This document shows, piece by piece, positions 1-5,754 of a stretch of DNA of 6,840 bases (position 1 is the first letter of the stretch; every line of letters begins with the position of its first letter). A program made the translations under genes and the position numbers. This stretch comes from Ruminococcaceae bacterium UBA4306 (GTDB lineage: Bacteria > Bacillota > Clostridia > Oscillospirales > Acutalibacteraceae): positions 1 to 6,840 of the forward strand of contig DGUQ01000053.1 of assembly GCA_002394725.1 (NCBI GenBank). The letters are read 5' to 3'. Under the pieces are notes generated by a model. That model saw only the letters and a program-made list of their open reading frames with translations. It was not told where the DNA came from and made no database searches.

Positions 1-22
1 TGTTTTATTGCTACTTAGTATA
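1..22. repeat. Probable terminal end of a second MITE-like element, cut by the window start
   Basis: Bases 1-21 match the inverted complement of the left arm of the 1761-1919 element at 18 of 21 positions without gaps, and bases 1-22 match its right arm (1899-1920) at 18 of 22. The outermost part, ACTTAGTATA (13-22), is identical. The sequence runs directly into the terS ribosome binding site, just as the complete copy runs into that of the portal gene. I infer that a related element lies mostly outside the window, immediately upstream of terS. Only one end is visible, so this could also be a short shared regulatory sequence. Confidence 0.5.
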
Positions 23-35
23 ATAGGAGGATAAG

Positions 36-521
36 ATGAAACCGAGAGAAAAAGAATTTTGCCGTTTGATGACGGTAGTTGCCGATCCGATCAAAGCCGC
101 GAGGGAAGCTGGCTACAAGTACCCCGAGAGAGCGTGGTCCGAGCTTGCCGCGCGTGAGGAGATCGTCAGCGAGATTCGCCGCCGATGTGAGAATATCCGC
201 TCAGTATATGAGCATACCGCGATCTGCGGTCTGTACAAGCTCGCCTACGGCGGTGTGAGCGACGTTTTGACATTGCTTTATCGGGAAAACCTCAGTGAAG
301 AGGATCTGAGCCTACTCGACCTGAGGCATGTATCGGAGATCAAGCGTACGGACAAAGGGATCGAAGTAAAGCTTTTTGACAGGATCAAGGCGATCGATAA
401 GCTGCAGGAGCTGTTGGGCGACAGCGCGGAGCAGGGGAGCGGTTCGGGTTTACTGGACGCGATCCTCTCTTCCGCCGAGGCGCTCGGCAGTCGCTCCGGG
501 AGTGAAACCGATGACCTATAA
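36..521 (+). CDS. terS: Phage terminase small subunit (TerS)
   Basis: TerS binds phage DNA at the packaging site and hands it to the large subunit for cutting and packaging. The 161-aa product fits the usual size of Terminase_2/PBSX-type small subunits. The N-terminus (about residues 4-30, KEFCRLM then DPIKAAREAGY) looks like the helix-turn-helix DNA-binding segment of that family. A charged helical middle follows (about 35-75), then a segment ending in FDRIKAIDKLQELLG (about 114-128), typical of the oligomerisation/C-terminal part. The tail is Ser/Gly/acid-rich. The ATG at 36 is chosen because AGGAGG lies at 25-30, five bases upstream. The gene overlaps terL by 11 bases, implying translational coupling. 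The identity rests on family features plus its position before an unmistakable terL; sequence similarity could not be searched. Confidence 0.85.
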   Translation: MKPREKEFCRLMTVVADPIKAAREAGYKYPERAWSELAAREEIVSEIRRRCENIRSVYEHTAICGLYKLAYGGVSDVLTLLYRENLSEEDLSLLDLRHVSEIKRTDKGIEVKLFDRIKAIDKLQELLGDSAEQGSGSGLLDAILSSAEALGSRSGSETDDL

Positions 522-1761
522 ATCGCTGTCTGAAAAACAGCTCAAGGCGATGTTCTGGTGGGCGAAGGGCTCGGGCTACGAGCGTTATGACGCCGTCATC
601 TGTGACGGAGCGGTTCGCTCGGGCAAGACCTTTGCGCTGTCACTGTCCTTTGTCCTGTGGGCAAGCGTTACCTTTGACGGGTCTTTGCTGGGCTTTTGCG
701 GCAAGACGATCACGGCGCTGCGGCGCAACGTGATCATGCCTCTCCTGCCTTGCCTGAGGGAGCTCGGCTTTGACGTCAAGGAAAGTGTGAGCAACAACCG
801 CTTGACCATTCGTTACGGACAACATGAAAATACTTTTTTTCTCTTTTCGGGTAAGGATGAAGGTTCCGCTTCGCTGATCCAAGGGGTCACCCTGTCGGGT
901 GTGCTCTTTGACGAGGTGGCGCTGATGCCGAAGTCGTTTGTGGAGCAGGCGCTGGCGCGCTGTTCTGTGAGCGGCTCACGGTTCTTCTTCAATTGCAACC
1001 CGGAATATCCTTCACACTGGTTTTACCGGGAATGGATACAGAACAGAAAGCGTAAGAACGCGCTGTACATCCATTTTCGGATGCGGGACAATCCCTCTCT
1101 TTCTCAGAAGATGCTCAAGCGGTATGAGAGCCTGTATACGGGTGCATTTTACCGCCGGTTCATCGAGGGAGAATGGGTGAGTGTCTCAGGCGCTGTCTAC
1201 CCCTTTATGGGGGACAGCGGTATGTTCATCCCACCGCCCGACCTACAGTTTGAGGAATACTGTGTCTCCTGCGATTACGGCACGGTCAATCCGACTTCGA
1301 TGGGGTTGTGGGGGCGTATGGGCGATACTTGGTATCGCTTGCGTGAGAGCTATTATGACGCGCGAAAGGTGGGCAAAAGCAGAACGGATGAGGAGCACTA
1401 TAATTCCTTAGAAGAATTATTAGGCGAACTGACACCCTCTGCCGTGATCGTCGACCCGTCCGCCGCCAGCTTTATCGAGGTGATCGAGCGGCATGGGCGC
1501 TATCCTGTCGTCAGAGCGGATAACAACGTCATCGACGGTATCCGCAAAACGAGCCAGGCATTGCGCGACGGGGAGATCGTCATCTGCGACACCTGCACCG
1601 ACGCCATCCGCGAGTTCTCAGTCTATCGCTGGGATGAGAACAAGCCGATGGATACGGTGATCAAGCGCGACGATCATGCGATGGATGACATACGATATTT
1701 TGTCAGTTACATAAAGGCGAATGAGGAGCCCCTCAACTTCACCTTTATCGAACGAATGTAA
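511..1761 (+). CDS. terL: Phage terminase large subunit (TerL), packaging ATPase and nuclease
   Basis: TerL is the DNA-packaging motor: an N-terminal ATPase translocates DNA through the portal and a C-terminal RNase H-like nuclease cuts it. In the 416-aa product, Walker A is GAVRSGKT (33-40), Walker B is VLFDE (131-135, with D134 and E135), and the coupling motif is around FFFNCNP (158-164). Candidate nuclease metal ligands are D255 (SCDYGT), D315 (IVDPS) and D388/D392 in DDHAMDD. All key parts are present, so the gene looks intact. The open frame extends upstream to 376, but ATG 511 is preferred: it has GGGAG at 498-502, it places Walker A at the usual distance from the start, and the extra 45 residues are just terS read in another frame. 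The stop (TAA, 1759-1761) abuts the inverted-repeat element. The motif pattern resembles the PBSX/Terminase_3/6 type. Confidence 0.95.
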   Translation: MTYKSLSEKQLKAMFWWAKGSGYERYDAVICDGAVRSGKTFALSLSFVLWASVTFDGSLLGFCGKTITALRRNVIMPLLPCLRELGFDVKESVSNNRLTIRYGQHENTFFLFSGKDEGSASLIQGVTLSGVLFDEVALMPKSFVEQALARCSVSGSRFFFNCNPEYPSHWFYREWIQNRKRKNALYIHFRMRDNPSLSQKMLKRYESLYTGAFYRRFIEGEWVSVSGAVYPFMGDSGMFIPPPDLQFEEYCVSCDYGTVNPTSMGLWGRMGDTWYRLRESYYDARKVGKSRTDEEHYNSLEELLGELTPSAVIVDPSAASFIEVIERHGRYPVVRADNNVIDGIRKTSQALRDGEIVICDTCTDAIREFSVYRWDENKPMDTVIKRDDHAMDDIRYFVSYIKANEEPLNFTFIERM

Positions 1762-1789
1762 TACTAAGTTTCATTAAAACACTTTAACA
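1761..1789 (+). repeat. Left terminal inverted repeat of the element
   Basis: This 29-base arm pairs with 1891-1919. It starts directly at the last base of the terL stop codon. It is AT-rich, unlike the flanking genes. Confidence 0.8.
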
Positions 1790-1889
1790 TTTATTGCGTT
1801 AAATTCCGTATAACTTCGTTGTCCTCCTTGACAGGCGCCAGCCTGCCTACGTCGTCCGCCTCGTTCTACGAAATTTTCCGTTAATAAAT

Positions 1890-1919
1890 TTGTTAAAGTG
1901 TTTAATGGAAACTTAGTAT
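1890..1919 (+). promoter_or_regulatory. Possible outward promoter in the right end of the element
   Basis: TTGTTA (1890-1895) and TAGTAT (1914-1919) are separated by 18 bases, each matching four of six bases of the sigma-A -35 and -10 consensus. Transcription would begin near 1926 and read straight into the portal gene with a leader of about 15 bases. AT-rich ends often give such matches by chance, so this is a weak prediction. Confidence 0.25.
1891..1919 (-). repeat. Right terminal inverted repeat of the element
   Basis: This 29-base arm is the inverted partner of 1761-1789 and ends ten bases before the portal Shine-Dalgarno (1929-1935). Its outer part recurs at bases 1-22 of the window. 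Confidence 0.8.
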
Positions 1920-1928
1920 AACCACTAC

Positions 1929-1935
1929 AGGAGGT
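1929..1935 (+). promoter_or_regulatory. Ribosome binding site deciding the TTG start of the portal gene
   Basis: AGGAGGT ends five bases before TTG 1941. No in-frame ATG lies nearby (the ATG at 1981 is out of frame), so the site fixes the TTG start. It lies just outside the inverted-repeat element. Confidence 0.8.
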
Positions 1936-1940
1936 AAATC

Positions 1941-3074
1941 TTGCGATTGTTTTCGAAAAGAAATCGCCCTCGTGTGCCCGATGTACAGACCTGTACAGCG
2001 GCGGACAGGGGCATCATCCCTCCGTTACACCTGTCGGATCAGCCGCATGAGATGCGTTTGTACCGCGCTCTGAGAGATCAGGTGCCGATCGTCGACGCGG
2101 CGATCATGAAGCTGATTCGTCTGTTGGGTGAATTCACGATCGAATGTGCCGACTCCGGGGCACAGGCAACGCTGGATCGTTTTGTATCGGGAATACCGGT
2201 CGGCGGAACAGGTACCGGACTGCATACCTTTATCTGTTCTTACTTTGACCAGCTGTTGACCTGCGGCAGGGCGATCGGCGAGATCGTGACCTATGAGGAC
2301 GGCGGTATCGCGGCGCTGTATAACGCGCCCGATGATGCTGTGACCCTGCGTATGGGCGACAGTCCCGTGGATGTGCGCATTTTCCCGAATGGCTTTGGCA
2401 CGAAGGAGATCGAGCACCCCGAGCTGATCTGCCTGACCCTGCTCAATCCGCAGCCGGGGACACTGCGCGGCACGTCGATCCTCAGCGGATTACCGTTTGT
2501 CAGCGAGCTGTTGATGAAGATCTTTCGCTGTGTGGGTCAAAACTTTGAGCGTGCCGGTAATGTGCGCTACGCCGTGACCTACCATCCGCCCACGGGAACC
2601 GGCGCGGTCGGCGCGCGGCAGCGCGTCAAGGAGATCGCGGAGGAATGGAGCCGCGCAATGCGTGATAAGGGCAGAATGTGTGACTTTGTCTCGGTCGGCG
2701 ACGTCAACATCCGCGCGATCGGCGCCGACAGCCAGATCATCGACTGCGACGTTCCGATCCGCCACGTACTCGAGCAGATCGCGGCTAAGCTCTCCATTCC
2801 GCCGTTTTTGCTGGGACTGTCATGGTCGTCGACCGAGAGGATGTCCTCTCAGCAGGCGGATATTTTGACGTCGGAGATCGATTACTACCGTTCCCTGCTC
2901 ACACCGGTGATCGAGAAGATCGCGCGGATCTATCTGGAATCCGTGCGACTGGATCCGGCTGTCAGCGTGGAGTGGAACAATATCAGCCTGCAGGATGAAA
3001 CGGAGCTGGCGTCGGCGCGACTGGACAACGCGCGTGCGGCGCAGATCGAACAGAGTACGGAGGTGAACAGATGA
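1941..3074 (+). CDS. Phage portal protein
   Basis: The portal forms the dodecameric ring at one capsid vertex through which TerL pumps DNA and to which the connectors attach. The 377-aa product lies directly between terL and the protease, the standard place. Portal-like segments include NPQPGTLRGTSILSGLP (169-185), followed by a long helical stretch with NFERAGNVRYAVTY (201-214), and the conserved-looking IPPFLLGLSWSSTERMSSQQ (286-305) leading into a helix (about 306-335) that fits the stem/crown part. The C-terminus (350-377) is charged and helical. It is shorter than many portals (400-500 aa), but no break is seen. The start is TTG 1941, supported by AGGAGGT at 1929-1935. The stop overlaps the next start (ATGA, 3071-3074), implying coupled translation. 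The exact portal subfamily (HK97-type or SPP1-type) cannot be settled by eye. Confidence 0.85.
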   Translation: MRLFSKRNRPRVPDVQTCTAADRGIIPPLHLSDQPHEMRLYRALRDQVPIVDAAIMKLIRLLGEFTIECADSGAQATLDRFVSGIPVGGTGTGLHTFICSYFDQLLTCGRAIGEIVTYEDGGIAALYNAPDDAVTLRMGDSPVDVRIFPNGFGTKEIEHPELICLTLLNPQPGTLRGTSILSGLPFVSELLMKIFRCVGQNFERAGNVRYAVTYHPPTGTGAVGARQRVKEIAEEWSRAMRDKGRMCDFVSVGDVNIRAIGADSQIIDCDVPIRHVLEQIAAKLSIPPFLLGLSWSSTERMSSQQADILTSEIDYYRSLLTPVIEKIARIYLESVRLDPAVSVEWNNISLQDETELASARLDNARAAQIEQSTEVNR

Positions 3075-4021
3075 AGAACGGACAGGTGATCAAAAGCGCG
3101 GACAGACTTGATCTGACAGAGGAGATGGCGCTCGTGAATCAGTATTCACGGCGACAGCTCACTGCCGACGAGGTATATCTCTTCTCGGTGGCGCTGTGCG
3201 ACAACGACATCGACCGCGACTATGAACGCTTTACGGTGGAATCGCTGTTTGCGCTCGAAAAGCTCTTTGTCGGCAAGACCGGCATTATTGACCACGATCC
3301 GACCGCCAAGAACCAGAAGGCGAGGATCATCTCCTGCAAGGTCGAGAGCGTGGACGGCAGGTACACTTCACGCGGCGATCAGCTCTTTCGCCTGACAGCA
3401 AGAGCGTATATCCGCCGTACCGAGGGCAACGCGGAGCTGATCGAAGCGATCGAAGCCGGCATCGTCAAGGAGGTCTCGGTCGGATGCAGTGTGGGACACA
3501 CCGTTTGTTCCGTTTGCCGCAACGAGATGCACTCGCCGCTGTGCAGTCATCAAAAGGGCAGAGAGTATGAAGGCGAGCTGTGCTACGGTGAGCTGACAGA
3601 GCCGCGTGACGCATACGAATTCAGCTTTGTCGCCGTGCCGGCGCAGCGTGCGGCAGGTGTGATAAAAGGATATAAGGAGAAAGATATGAACGAAATTTGT
3701 AAGGCTCTGACAGGCGAGGGCGAGGTCACACTCTCCAAGAGTGAGGCCGCCTCGCTGAAGGAGTATATCGAACGCTTGGAGAGCGACAGCGAATACGCCA
3801 AGGCGTACCGCGAGGAGCTGGTACAGAATCTGAAAACCGCTCTCAGAAATAAGGGTGTACAGCTCGACTTTACGGTCGAGAATTGTATTCTCTCCAAGCT
3901 CAGTATCGACGAGGCAAAGTCGCTCTTGAAGGCGCTTTGCCGCAAGGAGCAGAAGGTCAAGGTCCAGCTGAGCGGCAAGGAGTCCGACGAGCCTGTCGGC
4001 AACACAGAATTCAGAATCTAA
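3071..4021 (+). CDS. Prohead maturation protease with C-terminal scaffold domain
   Basis: The protein should cut the scaffold and other head proteins during procapsid maturation. The first ~200 of 316 residues resemble phage head-maturation serine proteases: H75 in IIDHD and S136 in VKEVSVG are the likely catalytic His and Ser, and D180 or E183 in RDAYEFSFVAVPAQ may complete the triad. Between Ser and that last motif sits a Cys/His-rich segment (C146, C149, H154, C158, H160), possibly a zinc site. Residues ~206-316 are charged and helical, with no protease-like features, and fit a scaffold. An internal in-frame start at 3686 would make that part on its own. The gene overlaps the portal stop by four bases and is followed by the decoration gene 11 bases after its stop. 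The assignment rests on motifs and the gene order protease-decoration-capsid. Confidence 0.8.
   Translation: MKNGQVIKSADRLDLTEEMALVNQYSRRQLTADEVYLFSVALCDNDIDRDYERFTVESLFALEKLFVGKTGIIDHDPTAKNQKARIISCKVESVDGRYTSRGDQLFRLTARAYIRRTEGNAELIEAIEAGIVKEVSVGCSVGHTVCSVCRNEMHSPLCSHQKGREYEGELCYGELTEPRDAYEFSFVAVPAQRAAGVIKGYKEKDMNEICKALTGEGEVTLSKSEAASLKEYIERLESDSEYAKAYREELVQNLKTALRNKGVQLDFTVENCILSKLSIDEAKSLLKALCRKEQKVKVQLSGKESDEPVGNTEFRI
3674..3679 (+). promoter_or_regulatory. Internal ribosome binding site inside the protease gene
   Basis: AAGGAG is followed by six bases and then ATG 3686, which is in the protease frame (codon 206). This is as good a start signal as those of the annotated genes, and it lies exactly at the boundary between protease and scaffold-like parts. 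Confidence 0.65.
3686..4021 (+). CDS. Nested in-frame scaffold protein (internal start in the protease gene)
   Basis: Starting at ATG 3686, the same frame gives a 111-aa protein identical to residues 206-316 of the protease ORF. It begins MNEICKALTGEGEVTLSKSE and continues with helical segments such as KEYIERLESDSEYAKAYREE (about residues 25-44), fitting the helix-rich, charged nature of phage scaffolds. The start is supported by AAGGAG at 3674-3679 with six-base spacing. The arrangement matches the principle of phage lambda, where scaffold Nu3 is made from an in-frame start inside protease gene C. Separate production would yield many scaffold copies per protease fusion, as needed to shape the procapsid. 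That the internal start is really used is an inference from the start signal and domain boundary. Confidence 0.6.
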   Translation: MNEICKALTGEGEVTLSKSEAASLKEYIERLESDSEYAKAYREELVQNLKTALRNKGVQLDFTVENCILSKLSIDEAKSLLKALCRKEQKVKVQLSGKESDEPVGNTEFRI

Positions 4022-4032
4022 CGGAGGTAACT

Positions 4033-4362
4033 ATGAATATCAGTTTTGCAGGTTTTAAGGAAAATGTCCTGACCTTTGAATGTACCAACACCGTCAAGAA
4101 GGGCGACTTCGTCAAGATGTCCGCTTCCGGCAAGGTCACCAAGGCGGCTGCCAATGACAGCTTTATCGGCGTATGCGTCGGCGAGAACGACGGCTATGCC
4201 GCCATTCAGATCGAGGGCTATGTAGAAACGGTTAAATCCGGCACCGTCAGCGTCGGTTATGTCAAGCTCGCGGCGGCAACCTCGGGCGTCAAGGCGGCTG
4301 AGAACGGCATTGACAGACTGGTCGTCTATACCGACGACAGCACCGTCGGTTTTATTCTGTAA
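4033..4362 (+). CDS. Capsid decoration/stabilisation protein (DUF2190-like)
   Basis: The 109-aa product lies between the protease and the major capsid gene, the usual place for a head decoration or cement protein that binds the capsid surface and stabilises it against internal DNA pressure. The sequence is Gly/Val/Thr-rich and looks entirely beta: KKGDFVKMSASGKVTKAA (22-39) followed by FIGVCVG and a repetitive IQIEGYVETVKSG, resembling DUF2190-type proteins. It has no signal peptide or membrane segment. ATG 4033 is chosen because GGAGGT at 4023-4028 sits four bases upstream; the frame is open back to 3883, but only as a shadow of the protease gene. The stop TAA is followed immediately by the capsid gene's ribosome binding site. 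Function is inferred from position, size and composition. Confidence 0.7.
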   Translation: MNISFAGFKENVLTFECTNTVKKGDFVKMSASGKVTKAAANDSFIGVCVGENDGYAAIQIEGYVETVKSGTVSVGYVKLAAATSGVKAAENGIDRLVVYTDDSTVGFIL

Positions 4363-4375
4363 AGGAGGAGATCAT

Positions 4376-5383
4376 ATGGCGAATTTTGAAAAAATCAATC
4401 TGGAAAAGGGTATGTATCAGACCGGCAGATCCCTGACCGAGATCCTGGAGGAAATGGATCCTTCCGAGAACTATAAGGGCACCGCGCTGGAGGGTCTGGA
4501 CGCGTTCTCACGTCAGCTCAAGCGCTTTGACATCAAGGTAAGCGGCAAGGGCTCCGATACCATCGAGAAGTTCTTTGCCACCACCGATTCGGCGGCGCTC
4601 TTCCCCGAGTATGTCAGCCGTGCCGTCAACGCCGGCAGGGAGGAGGCCGATATGCTCGGCGATATCGTCGCTACCGTCACCAAGATCGACGGCATGGATT
4701 ATCGTTCCTGCACATCGAGCCTGAGCGATGACGATAAGAGCCTCAAGCGCGTCGCGGAGGGCGCCTTCATCCCGACGACCGAGATCAAGACCAGCGACAA
4801 TCTGGTGCGCCTGCATAAGCGCGGCAGAATGTTGGTCGCGAGCTACGAGGCACTGCGCTTCCAGCGTATCGACCTCTTCACCGTGACCCTCAAGCAGATC
4901 GGCGCGTATATCGCGCGTACCCAGATGGCTGACGCGGTGGACGTCATCCTCAACGGCGACGGCAATCAGAACGGCTGCGGCAGCGTCACTCCGGTTACTT
5001 CGGGCAGCCTGAGCTATGCCGACCTGATCAACATGTGGACGTCCCTTTCACCCTTCGAGCTGAACACCGTGCTCGCAAGCACCCGCGCGATGACCGACCT
5101 GCTGACCATGTCCGAGATGAGGGACGCGGTAGCCGGTCTGAACTTCCAGGGCAGCGGAAAGATGATCACGCCGCTCGGCGCGAACCTCATCCATTCCCCT
5201 GAGCTGAACGGCAAAAACATCATCGGTCTGGACAAGAATTGCGCGCTCGAGATGGTCGTGGCAGGCGACGTAGCGGTCGATTATGACAAGCTGATCGATC
5301 GTCAGCTTGAGAAGGCGTCGATCAGCTGTATCGCCGGCTTTGCGAAGATCTACAACGGCGCTGCTAAGAAGCTGAGCTACTAA
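4376..5383 (+). CDS. Major capsid protein (HK97-fold type)
   Basis: This is the main shell protein. The 335-aa length suits a small HK97-fold capsid protein. An N-terminal arm/helical part (about 1-65) precedes FATTDSAALFPEYVSRAV (67-84), which is typical of the start of the folded core. The segment AEGAFIPTTEIKTSDNLVRL (127-146), the helix with YEALRFQRIDLFTVTLKQIG (157-176) and DAVDVILNGDG (186-196) fit the P-domain region seen in these families. ATG 4376 follows a strong AAAGGAGGAG (4361-4370); the frame is open back to 4259, but that stretch overlaps the decoration gene in another frame. Whether an N-terminal piece is removed by the upstream protease cannot be read from sequence. Codon use is very regular (CTG, GAG, GGC, ATC), as expected of a highly expressed late protein. 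Confidence 0.88.
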   Translation: MANFEKINLEKGMYQTGRSLTEILEEMDPSENYKGTALEGLDAFSRQLKRFDIKVSGKGSDTIEKFFATTDSAALFPEYVSRAVNAGREEADMLGDIVATVTKIDGMDYRSCTSSLSDDDKSLKRVAEGAFIPTTEIKTSDNLVRLHKRGRMLVASYEALRFQRIDLFTVTLKQIGAYIARTQMADAVDVILNGDGNQNGCGSVTPVTSGSLSYADLINMWTSLSPFELNTVLASTRAMTDLLTMSEMRDAVAGLNFQGSGKMITPLGANLIHSPELNGKNIIGLDKNCALEMVVAGDVAVDYDKLIDRQLEKASISCIAGFAKIYNGAAKKLSY

Positions 5384-5389
5384 GGAGGT
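5382..5389 (+). promoter_or_regulatory. Ribosome binding site deciding a TTG start at 5398
   Basis: AAGGAGGT overlaps the capsid stop codon and ends eight bases before TTG 5398. A GTG at 5391 is out of frame and too close, so TTG is the best start. Confidence 0.7.
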
Positions 5390-5397
5390 TGTGACAC

Positions 5398-5754
5398 TTG
5401 CGTTTCAAAGAGATCATCGAACGCTTTACGCTGGTGTCGGGCCTTGAGATGAAGGAAGTGTCGCGTTTTCTGCCGATCATCGAGGACTGTAAGGCTTTTT
5501 TTGAATCGAGGTGCGGTGAGCTCAGTGAAGGTGATCTGCGGCGCGCCGAACACGCCTGCGCGGTCTATGCCTTCTATCGCGTCAGTCAGATGGGTCGTCT
5601 GGATGACTTGAAGTCATTCAAGGTCGGCGACGTGCAGATGGACACGGAGGCGGTCGGGCAGGCGGCGCAAAAGCTCTGGGAATCGGAGCAAACGGACATA
5701 TCCGATATCATCGATTTCGGCGGTGATTTTGCTTTCAGGAGTGTGAGAATATGA
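5398..5754 (+). CDS. Head-tail connector / adaptor-like protein
   Basis: The 118-aa product is the first gene after the major capsid protein, where phages such as HK97 (gp6) and SPP1 (gp15) carry the adaptor that forms a ring below the portal. It appears largely helical: FKEIIERFTLVSGLEMKEVSRFLPI (3-27) leads to a second helix rich in charged residues (EDCKAFFESRC, LRRAEHACAVYAFYRVSQM), and the acidic C-terminal part ends in IIDFGGDFAFRSVRI. That short-helix layout fits adaptor proteins. The TTG start is set by AAGGAGGT at 5382-5389. Its stop overlaps the next start (ATGA, 5751-5754). I recognise the family by size, helical build and position, not by a diagnostic motif. Confidence 0.6.
   Translation: MRFKEIIERFTLVSGLEMKEVSRFLPIIEDCKAFFESRCGELSEGDLRRAEHACAVYAFYRVSQMGRLDDLKSFKVGDVQMDTEAVGQAAQKLWESEQTDISDIIDFGGDFAFRSVRI

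Larger units (their letters stand above)
1761..1919. mobile_element. MITE-like inverted-repeat element between terL and portal
   Basis: The 29-base arms 1761-1789 and 1891-1919 are inverted copies. Both begin ATACTAAGTTTC and end CACTTTAACA when read inward, and differ only by one shifted base in between (CATTAAAAC against CCATTAAAC). Weaker complementarity continues inward (TTTATT, then AAATTCCGTA against AAATTTCGTA). The middle is GC-rich with a small hairpin, CAGGC (1832-1836) and GCCTG (1841-1845). No credible ORF fits inside. TA dinucleotides at 1762-1763 and 1917-1918 could be a target duplication, as made by IS630/Tc1-type transposases. Removing 1764-1918 leaves 24 bases between the terL stop and the portal start, a normal spacing. 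Short, non-coding and with terminal repeats, it fits a miniature transposable element moved by a transposase encoded elsewhere. A phage-specific RNA structure is the alternative. Confidence 0.75.

Noticed and set aside
19..24. Perfect TATAAT -10 box upstream of terS
   Set aside because: A start from it would fall at about base 31, after the terS ribosome binding site (25-30), so it could not serve terS. Any -35 box would lie mostly outside the window. It arises from the repeat end joining TAAT.
376..510. Upstream extension of the terL frame
   Set aside because: This stretch is terS in another frame, has no ribosome binding site at its start and adds residues unlike terminases. ATG 511 has a Shine-Dalgarno.
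1828..1856. TTGACA (1828-1833) as a -35 box inside the element
   Set aside because: The matching -10 position (about 1851-1856) is GC-rich with no TATAAT-like sequence.
1822..1870. Tiny open frame on the - strand within the element core (about 25 codons)
   Set aside because: No start codon, and stops on both sides. At most a decayed transposase scrap, which cannot be supported by eye.
2025..2417. Antisense ORF of 130 codons within the portal gene
   Set aside because: High GC makes long open frames opposite real genes. No ribosome binding site, no recognisable domain, and every convincing gene is on the + strand.
2835..2850. Near-perfect palindrome GAGAGGATGTCCTCTC in the portal gene
   Set aside because: It encodes the conserved-looking ERMSS segment of the portal and no other signal surrounds it, so chance is the simplest reading.
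5376..5387. TACTAAGG resembling the element's end after the capsid gene
   Set aside because: It is simply the last codon TAC, stop TAA and the start of the next ribosome binding site; there is no further match to the arms.
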